12,324 bases of DNA, taken from JBFLVN01 sp040758475 (lineage in GTDB: Bacteria; JAGRBM01). Each line of letters begins with the position of its first letter. Position 1 is the stretch's first letter. Position numbers and translations under genes: made by a program. The DNA lies in the NCBI GenBank assembly GCA_040758475.1, contig JBFLVN010000102.1, positions 1 to 12,324 of the forward strand, read 5' to 3'. The notes beneath the pieces were generated by a model. The model did no database searches, had not been told where the DNA came from, and saw only the letters and a program-made list of their open reading frames with translations. Shown one piece after another: positions 1 to 5,468 of the stretch.

Positions 1-18
1 CGTGGCACGAAGGCGTAA
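1..18 (+). CDS. Possible last codons of an upstream gene (partial)
   Basis: Frame 1 reads R-G-T-K-A and then TAA at 16-18. Five codons cannot identify a product. The reason to call a gene end here is the terminator-shaped hairpin that follows at 21-41. No homology is claimed, and the reading could be chance. Confidence 0.25.
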   Translation, partial: RGTKA

Positions 19-20
19 GC

Positions 21-41
21 CCGCCAAACCACGGCGGTTTT
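21..41 (+). terminator. Short rho-independent-like terminator hairpin
   Basis: CCGCC (21-25) pairs with GGCGG (33-37) around a 7-nt loop, and TTTT follows at 38-41. The stem is short but all G/C, directly after the possible stop codon at 16-18. The short T tract makes it a weak terminator at best. It lies only 17 nt before the next start codon, so partial read-through into the 58-537 gene is possible. Confidence 0.4.
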
Positions 42-57
42 CGCGAGATTTTCCGGA

Positions 58-537
58 ATGGCAAAGCTTCTCTTTTTCTCCCACAAAATCATCGACGCCT
101 GGAGCGAAGGCGCCAAAGTCGAGATCAAGGGGAACACGCTGACTCTCAAGCAGGGACCCCAGGGACCGACGACTTTCCATTTGGAAGAGGCCGTCCGGTT
201 CATCAAGGTTTCCGGCGGCGGGGCCGACCCCGCGGGCCTCGTCGGAAAGATCAAGACCAAAAAGCAGCTCGACGAAATGGGCGCCGAGGCCTACATGGAA
301 TCGGTGATCTACAAGGACACGCCCTACGACGTGGAATTGGGCTACCTGGGGCGAAGCGAGGGAGCCGCCGCCGCTCCCGCTCCTGCTCCGGCAAAAGGCG
401 CGCCAGCCCCGGCCAAGGCCGCCGCTCCGCCGCCGCCCAAGCCCGAGGAAGAAAAGATCGATCAGTCCCAGGTCGCCCCCGAAGGGGCCCAGAAGGACGA
501 AGACCTTCTCACCCAGTTCTTGCTCAAGAACCTCTAG
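58..537 (+). CDS. Conserved-looking hypothetical protein with Pro/Ala-rich linker
   Basis: I do not recognise a named family for this 159-aa protein. Residues 1-100 look like a compact, mixed alpha/beta soluble domain: MAKLLFFSHKIIDAW at the start, then a segment of the type HLEEAVRFIKV and a later ...YDVELGYLG strand. Residues about 103-130 are a low-complexity Ala/Pro/Lys linker, and the protein ends in an acidic stretch plus the amphipathic tail EDLLTQFLLKNL, which could be a docking peptide. There is no signal peptide or membrane segment, so it is probably cytoplasmic. The ATG at 58 is the first start after an in-frame TAA at 16-18; the ribosome site is weak (GAG about 10 nt upstream). 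My impression is that similar small proteins occur in deltaproteobacteria, but this is unverified. It is convergent with the histidine kinase and shares its stop-codon bases. Confidence 0.75.
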   Translation: MAKLLFFSHKIIDAWSEGAKVEIKGNTLTLKQGPQGPTTFHLEEAVRFIKVSGGGADPAGLVGKIKTKKQLDEMGAEAYMESVIYKDTPYDVELGYLGRSEGAAAAPAPAPAKGAPAPAKAAAPPPPKPEEEKIDQSQVAPEGAQKDEDLLTQFLLKNL

Positions 538-3008
538 GCCGAAGCCCCTTCCTTCAGCGGCAGCCTGATCTCGAACGCTGCTCCCTTTCCGGAAGAACTC
601 TCCACGCGGAGTTCGCCGCCGTGGGCGAGCACGATTTTCCTCGCGTTGGCAAGTCCCAGTCCCGTCCCGTCGGCCTTCGTCGTGAAAAAGGGATCGTAGA
701 TCTTTCCGAGGTTTTCCGGCGCGATTCCCGGTCCTTCGTCCTGTACGAGAAGGCTCACGGAGCCGTTTTCTTCGCGCGCGAGAATCCGCACCGTTCCGCC
801 GGGCGGAGACGCCTGGGCGGCGTTGAGGAGGAGGTTGAGGAGGACCTGCTGGAGGCGCCCCGGGTCGGCGAAGACCCTCATGGAGGAAGGCTCGACGCGT
901 ACTTCAAAGCGCACACCCTTGGCGCCCGCCTGGGCCGCCGCCGCTTCCCTGGCTCTTTCGATAAGGGACGAAACGGCGGAGGGCTCTTTCCGGAGGGCGA
1001 GCGGCTTTGCGTAGAGGAGGAGGTCGCCCACGATCCGATCGAGGCGTTCGACCTCTTCGATGGCGATCCGGAAATGGCGGGCGTCCTGAGGGTCGCCGCC
1101 GGATTTTCGCTTGAGGATTTGCAGGTTCATCTTGACGCTGGAGAGGGGATTTCGGATTTCGTGGGCGATGCCCGAGGCCATTTCTCCGATGGTGGCGAGC
1201 CGCTCCTGTTCGAGAAGCTGCCGCTGGGTTTTCCGGACTTCTTCGTTCGCCCGTTCCAGGTCTTCGATCTTTCCCCGCAGGGCCCGGCGCATCCGTTCGA
1301 ATTCGAAAGCCAGGTTCCCGATCTCGTCGGGCTCGGCGTAGAGGACAGGGTGCGATAGCTCTCCCTGGCCGATGGCCTTGGCGCTCGCTCCTAGTTCCAC
1401 GATCGGCGCGGCGAGCTCGTTGGCCGAGTAGACGACGACGCCCAGGGAGACGAGAAGAAGGGCCACGAAGAAAAAGATATTGGGAAGAAACCCCGCGGCC
1501 GTAAAAAGTTCCTGGTCCCAGGGGAGGACCGCGAACAGGACCGACTCGTCGGAGAGGCGTTCGCGGGAAACGGTGCGCCGCGTCCGGATAAGGTCGGCGA
1601 CTTGGAGAGGACTATCCAGGAAATCTTTGATCTCGCCGGGGGAAAGAGCGGCCCTCTCGTCGTTGTAGAGGAGTTCGCCCGAAGGGAGCCTAAGAGCGAG
1701 GTGCCCCGCCCGGCCCGCTTCGAGACCGGAGAGATTGTCCCGAAGCTCCTCCCGTGAAAGTCCGGAAGGCGCGGCGCCCAACTGCTTTGCCGCCACCAGG
1801 ACCCAGCGTTCCGCCTCCCGGGCGTACTGGGTCTTCAAAACGGCGATGTGCTGCTGGTAGCTCGTCACGTAAGCGAAGGTGAGGGCGAACAAGACGAGGC
1901 CCACGAACGTGAAAAGGAGCTTTCGCTTCGTGCTCAAAGTCACGCCGATTTCATCCAGGCGGAACTCGGGGTAGTTCGTTGAAATGTGCCGGAGGAAAGG
2001 GCGGAAAATCCGGCGGAACCAGTTCATCTGGTAGAGGCACACGCCGATGGGCGTGATGGCGATCCCCGAGAGCATGACCAGGGCGTCGGTGGCGGGCATC
2101 TTGGTGACGATCACCTGGAGATAAAGGATGAATCCCCCCACCACCGTCCACATGGCGATCCAGACGTAGTTGTTCGCGCGGTAGGGGAAGAGCACGGCGC
2201 TCCGGAAGGCCTCGCGCACGATCGAGAGGTCTTCGACCCGTCCCTTTTCTTCCGTTTCCACGAGGAAGCGCTGGATGGGCCGCGTCCGGTGCCAGATCAC
2301 CGATCCCACGGTGAGCGTGAAGACGATCGAGAGGGGGATAGGGATGTAGGCGTAGAAGATCAGAGTCTCGAACTCGAAGCCGATGAAGAACCAGGCGTAC
2401 AGGACATAGAGGGTGCTCGAAATGATGCCGATGAGTGTCGCCGCTATGAACATCCGGATGCGGTAGGAAATCCGGAAGCGGTAGAGGAATTTCTCCTCCG
2501 GCACGACCGGGTTCAGGACGGAATTGAGGACGATCCCCATCCAGAAAAGCCGGGAGACGACGAAGATGCTGGCGCACGTCATGTAGGTGCTCGAAATGAC
2601 GAGCACCCGATTCCAAGGGTCCTTGGCCCAGAGGAGGAGGGCTGTGGCGGCGGGAAGGCCGAAGAAGTAGTTGATGGCCCCCGCGGCGAACATGGAGAGC
2701 AGAAGGGCGCGTACGTATCCGAGCGCCATCTGGCGGGCGCGGGCCTCGAAGTCCGGATGCGCTTCGCCCATCTCCCGGCACGCGAGCAGATCCGCGTGCG
2801 GACCGGCGAGCCAGCGGTTCGTGAGCGGGCGCCAAATGAGAAATTCGGCCGCCCCCAGGGCCGCGAAATAAATCCAATGGATGATTCTTCCCCGTTCGCT
2901 CGCCCCGAGGACGAAGAAATAGACGGGCGTGAAGTTGGCGAGCATGGCGGCGTAGTGGAGGAACCCCACCCGCCCGATCCACCGCCGGTAGCTTTCGGTC
3001 TCGTTCAT
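534..3008 (-). CDS. Polytopic membrane sensor histidine kinase (HAMP-HisKA-HATPase)
   Basis: This 824-aa sensor kinase would autophosphorylate on His and pass the phosphate to an unlinked response regulator. The first ~390 residues carry about nine hydrophobic segments with basic or Pro-rich loops between them. A ~120-residue probably extracytoplasmic segment follows, then another membrane helix (PNIFFFVALLLVSLG), a HAMP-like linker with ELAAPIVELG and PDEIGNLAFEFERM, and a short coiled coil. The H-box is GIAHEIRNPLSS with His616 as phosphoacceptor. The ATP-binding domain shows the N-box NLLLNAAQASPPGG, DEGPGI, DPFFTTK and GTGLGLA, so all catalytic boxes are present. The catalytic half resembles the NtrB/ZraS type. 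ATG at 3008 is preferred; a TTG at 3017 would add three residues. Neither has a clear Shine-Dalgarno site. No response regulator lies in the window, so the partner and signal are unknown. Confidence 0.93.
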   Translation of the reverse strand: MNETESYRRWIGRVGFLHYAAMLANFTPVYFFVLGASERGRIIHWIYFAALGAAEFLIWRPLTNRWLAGPHADLLACREMGEAHPDFEARARQMALGYVRALLLSMFAAGAINYFFGLPAATALLLWAKDPWNRVLVISSTYMTCASIFVVSRLFWMGIVLNSVLNPVVPEEKFLYRFRISYRIRMFIAATLIGIISSTLYVLYAWFFIGFEFETLIFYAYIPIPLSIVFTLTVGSVIWHRTRPIQRFLVETEEKGRVEDLSIVREAFRSAVLFPYRANNYVWIAMWTVVGGFILYLQVIVTKMPATDALVMLSGIAITPIGVCLYQMNWFRRIFRPFLRHISTNYPEFRLDEIGVTLSTKRKLLFTFVGLVLFALTFAYVTSYQQHIAVLKTQYAREAERWVLVAAKQLGAAPSGLSREELRDNLSGLEAGRAGHLALRLPSGELLYNDERAALSPGEIKDFLDSPLQVADLIRTRRTVSRERLSDESVLFAVLPWDQELFTAAGFLPNIFFFVALLLVSLGVVVYSANELAAPIVELGASAKAIGQGELSHPVLYAEPDEIGNLAFEFERMRRALRGKIEDLERANEEVRKTQRQLLEQERLATIGEMASGIAHEIRNPLSSVKMNLQILKRKSGGDPQDARHFRIAIEEVERLDRIVGDLLLYAKPLALRKEPSAVSSLIERAREAAAAQAGAKGVRFEVRVEPSSMRVFADPGRLQQVLLNLLLNAAQASPPGGTVRILAREENGSVSLLVQDEGPGIAPENLGKIYDPFFTTKADGTGLGLANARKIVLAHGGELRVESSSGKGAAFEIRLPLKEGASA

Positions 3009-3021
3009 TTGGAGCAAAGCC

Positions 3022-3027
3022 AGTATA
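3022..3027 (-). promoter_or_regulatory. Possible -10 element for the histidine kinase
   Basis: On the minus strand the bases read TATACT, five of six matches to TATAAT. The start of transcription would fall near 3015, only a few bases before ATG 3008, giving a nearly leaderless mRNA. That would fit the lack of a Shine-Dalgarno site. There is no convincing -35 element 16-18 nt upstream, where the sequence is a C tract. The rest of the divergent gap (3028-3094) holds a G-rich run and no other site I can support. Confidence 0.25.
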
Positions 3028-3094
3028 CCCGGCGCACGGGGGGGAGGGAGGACCCTGTTCCGTTCCCCCTTTTTGGGTTACGAATGAGCCCGCC

Positions 3095-4804
3095 ATGGCG
3101 ACGGCGATCCGAAAGGTTTACGACAACGTGGTCCGCTCCCGGACCGTGGTCCGGGACGCGAACCGCTTCCGGCAGATCGTGACCGTGCTCGTAAGGCACG
3201 GCCTTGGCGCCTTCGTGGGGCGCCTCGGTATCCGGGAAAAATGGATGAGCGGGGTCCTGCGGCGCGACGGGGAAGAAGCCGCCCAAGCCCACGCCCTTCC
3301 CCTTCCCAAGCGCGTTCTCCGGGCCATCCAGGAACTAGGGCCCACCTTCGTGAAATTGGGCCAGATCCTCTCGACCCGTCCCGACCTCGTCCCGCCCGAG
3401 TTCGTCGAAGAACTCAAGACGCTTCAGGACCGCGTGCCCCCGTTCCCCTACGAACAGGTCCGCCAACAGATTCAGGCGCAGCTTGAAAAACCAGCCGAAG
3501 AGATTTTCGAGCGCTTCGACCAGGAAGCCCTGGCCAGCGCTTCCATCGCCCAGGTTCACCGGGCGCGTCTCAAAACGGGCGAGGAAGTCGTCGTCAAGGT
3601 GCAGCGCCCCGGCATCCGGGCGCAGATCGAAGCGGACGTCGAAATCCTCGCGTTCCTGGCGCGCCAGCTCGAACTCAATTTCCCCGAAACCAAACTCTTC
3701 AGTCCCTTGGGGATCGTCCGCGAATTCGAGAAAGCGATCACGAAGGAGATCGACTTCCGGATCGAACTCGACCATCTGGAGCGCTTCCGGCGGAACTTCG
3801 AAGGCTTCGAAGGGGTGCGGTTCCCCGCGCCCTGGAAGGACCTCACGACCCGCGAAGTGCTCGTCATGGAATTCATGGACGGCATCAAGATCACGGGCAT
3901 CCTGGGCCGCACGGAATACGACCAGCGCAAAGTGGTGAAGATCGGCTTCGCCCTCGTCTTCAAGATGATTTACGAGGACGGGTTCATCCACGCCGATCTC
4001 CATCCCGGAAATCTTTTCGTCATGCCGGACTCGACGCTCGGCCTCATCGACTGTGGCCTCATCGGCATCCTCACGCCCCGGCAGAAGGACAATCTCTCGC
4101 GCCTGATCATCAATCTCGTCCAGCAGGATTACCGGGGCATGTGCCGGCTCCTCTGGAAGATGGGCATTCACCACCACCCGAGCGAGTACTTCGAGACGTT
4201 CGAGGCCGACGCCAGCCAGATCATGCAGAAGTGGTTTTCCTTCAAGAACATGTCGGAGATCGATTTCGGCGCGTTCTTCAAGGATTTGGTGGACGGGGCC
4301 CTTCGCCACCAGATCATCATGCCCCCCGACTACACGATGACCTTCAAGGCCATCGTCACCATGGAGGGGATCGCCAAGCAGCTCTGCCCCGACGTGAACT
4401 TGATCGACGAGGCCAGGCCCCATGTGACGCGCATGCTGGCCGACCGGTATTCCCCCGCCCGTCTTGCCCAGGAGTTCTGGGAAGAGGCCCGGCACGTGGG
4501 CCAGTCCATCCTGTCGCTACCGGAGAAAGTGGGGCAGACCCTCGATGAACTGCGGCAAGCCCGGGCCCGGGTGACGGTGGAAGTGGCCGAAACCCGCCGG
4601 GCCCTGGAGGCTTACCAGTTGGCCAGCAACCGCCTCCAGCTCGCCATCCTGGAAGCGGCCCTTCTTTTGTGCGGCACCCTGACGCTCGATTACCCCGAGC
4701 CCCGGCTATTTGGCCTTCCGGGGCTCCCCGTGGTATTTTATGGGCTAGCCGGTTTCCTCGCCCTGGGACACTTCCTGGGGATTCTCCGGTCCGGCGGAAC
4801 CTGA
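3095..4804 (+). CDS. ubiB: ABC1/AarF/UbiB family atypical kinase
   Basis: This 569-aa member of the ABC1 (UbiB/ADCK) family is a membrane-associated protein-kinase-like ATPase that supports ubiquinone or other isoprenoid-quinone synthesis. Family hallmarks in order: KLGQ (87-90) in the N-terminal helical extension; the Ala-rich nucleotide loop ASAS (147-150) followed by IAQVH; the ATP-site lysine K168 in VVVKVQRPG; E218 in KEIDFRIE; the catalytic loop HADLHPGN (299-306); and the metal-binding triad LIDCG with D319. Two hydrophobic helices at the C-terminus (about 525-565) match the usual membrane anchor, and the length is typical. The triad reads DCG rather than the common DFG. The start fits the family, although its ribosome site is weak. 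No other quinone gene is in the window, so the exact substrate pathway is inferred from family alone. It is probably co-transcribed with the thioesterase-like gene 53 nt downstream. Confidence 0.93.
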   Translation: MATAIRKVYDNVVRSRTVVRDANRFRQIVTVLVRHGLGAFVGRLGIREKWMSGVLRRDGEEAAQAHALPLPKRVLRAIQELGPTFVKLGQILSTRPDLVPPEFVEELKTLQDRVPPFPYEQVRQQIQAQLEKPAEEIFERFDQEALASASIAQVHRARLKTGEEVVVKVQRPGIRAQIEADVEILAFLARQLELNFPETKLFSPLGIVREFEKAITKEIDFRIELDHLERFRRNFEGFEGVRFPAPWKDLTTREVLVMEFMDGIKITGILGRTEYDQRKVVKIGFALVFKMIYEDGFIHADLHPGNLFVMPDSTLGLIDCGLIGILTPRQKDNLSRLIINLVQQDYRGMCRLLWKMGIHHHPSEYFETFEADASQIMQKWFSFKNMSEIDFGAFFKDLVDGALRHQIIMPPDYTMTFKAIVTMEGIAKQLCPDVNLIDEARPHVTRMLADRYSPARLAQEFWEEARHVGQSILSLPEKVGQTLDELRQARARVTVEVAETRRALEAYQLASNRLQLAILEAALLLCGTLTLDYPEPRLFGLPGLPVVFYGLAGFLALGHFLGILRSGGT

Positions 4805-4857
4805 TTACGTCCAAAACCCGCCGGATTATCCAGGCGGAAAAGCGAGGTCCCACTGAC

Positions 4858-5346
4858 ATGAGCGTCACTGCCGCAGCCCAACCCACCCCAGCCAAGCCCA
4901 ACAAGCACCCCGTCGCCATGATGTTTTCCGCGTCCATTCCCTTCGTGGGCCGGACGGGTATGGACATCATCGAGCTCTCGCCGGGCAAGGTGAAATCCAT
5001 CATGCCGGCGGCGGGAAACCAGAACCATGTCCAGATCATGTATGCGGGCGCGCTCTTTACGCTCGCCGAAATCAGCGGCGCCGCCTTGATCGGTTCCGTG
5101 CTCGATCTCGCCCAGATCCGGGTCGTCGTCTCGGGAATGAAGATCGACTACCACAAGGCGTTCAAGAAGGGCGAAGACGCCTATGTCCAGATGTCGGCGC
5201 CCGCCGATTTGAAGGACAAGATCATGAAGGGCCTCGCCGATGGCGGCGGGAAGACAGCCTACGACCTGGAAATTCCGATCAGTTCCGCCGACGGCGAAGT
5301 GCGCGCCACGTCCGTCTTTACCTACCACTTCAAAAAGATGGGTTGA
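4858..5346 (+). CDS. Hot-dog-fold thioesterase-like protein (PaaI/DUF4442-type)
   Basis: This 162-aa soluble protein resembles small hot-dog-fold acyl-CoA thioesterases. After a flexible Ala/Pro-rich start (1-18), the region 56-74 has the family signature: NHVQIMYAGALF leads into the long central helix TLAEISGAALIG, with a Glu where these enzymes often carry an acidic catalytic residue. Later strands (RVVVSGMKIDYHKAF, AYDLEIPISSADGEVRATSVFTY) complete a beta sheet. I chose ATG 4858 because GCGAGGT lies about 10 nt upstream; the frame is open further upstream but only through the end of ubiB in another frame. It follows ubiB by 53 nt on the same strand. The acyl substrate cannot be told from sequence, and some members bind acyl chains without known catalysis. 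Confidence 0.8.
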   Translation: MSVTAAAQPTPAKPNKHPVAMMFSASIPFVGRTGMDIIELSPGKVKSIMPAAGNQNHVQIMYAGALFTLAEISGAALIGSVLDLAQIRVVVSGMKIDYHKAFKKGEDAYVQMSAPADLKDKIMKGLADGGGKTAYDLEIPISSADGEVRATSVFTYHFKKMG

Positions 5347-5371
5347 GAAACTCGCTGGTTCTCTTTCGTTT
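5345..5371 (+). terminator. Weak terminator-like hairpin after the ubiB-thioesterase pair
   Basis: GAGAA (5345-5349) plus C5351 pairs with GTTCTC (5358-5363), with one bulged A and a 6-nt loop, followed by TTTCGTTT. It begins inside the TGA stop codon. The stem is short and A/T-containing, so this is tentative. The remaining gap to 5468 has other small GC-rich inverted repeats but no promoter I can defend. Confidence 0.35.
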
Positions 5372-5468
5372 CGGGACGAAGTAGGATTCCGCCGGGAAAA
5401 CGGGAACGGGGGTAAGGGAATACCCGGAAGGCCCCGCGGGCGCTTGTCCGCCGGAGCGGTGAAGGCAC

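Noticed and set aside
3038..3053. G-rich tract as a G-quadruplex
   Set aside because: There is a run of seven G, then GGG and GG, so a fourth run of three G is missing; it may just be part of a GC-rich promoter gap.
1951..3182. Long open frames of 381 and 398 codons overlapping the sensor kinase (1951-3096 minus, 1986-3182 plus)
   Set aside because: Their translations are low-complexity runs of Arg, Pro, His, Asp or Glu, as expected of frame shadows in GC-rich DNA, while the kinase frame carries complete conserved motifs.
3335..4495. Antisense 386-codon frame across ubiB
   Set aside because: It is His/Asp/Glu-rich with no domain pattern and lies wholly opposite the well-supported ABC1 kinase.
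4669..4857. Upstream extension of the thioesterase-like protein to an ATG at 4669
   Set aside because: It would overlap ubiB by over 130 bases, and the added residues are Arg/Pro-rich shadow sequence; ATG 4858 has a good ribosome site and a family-like start.
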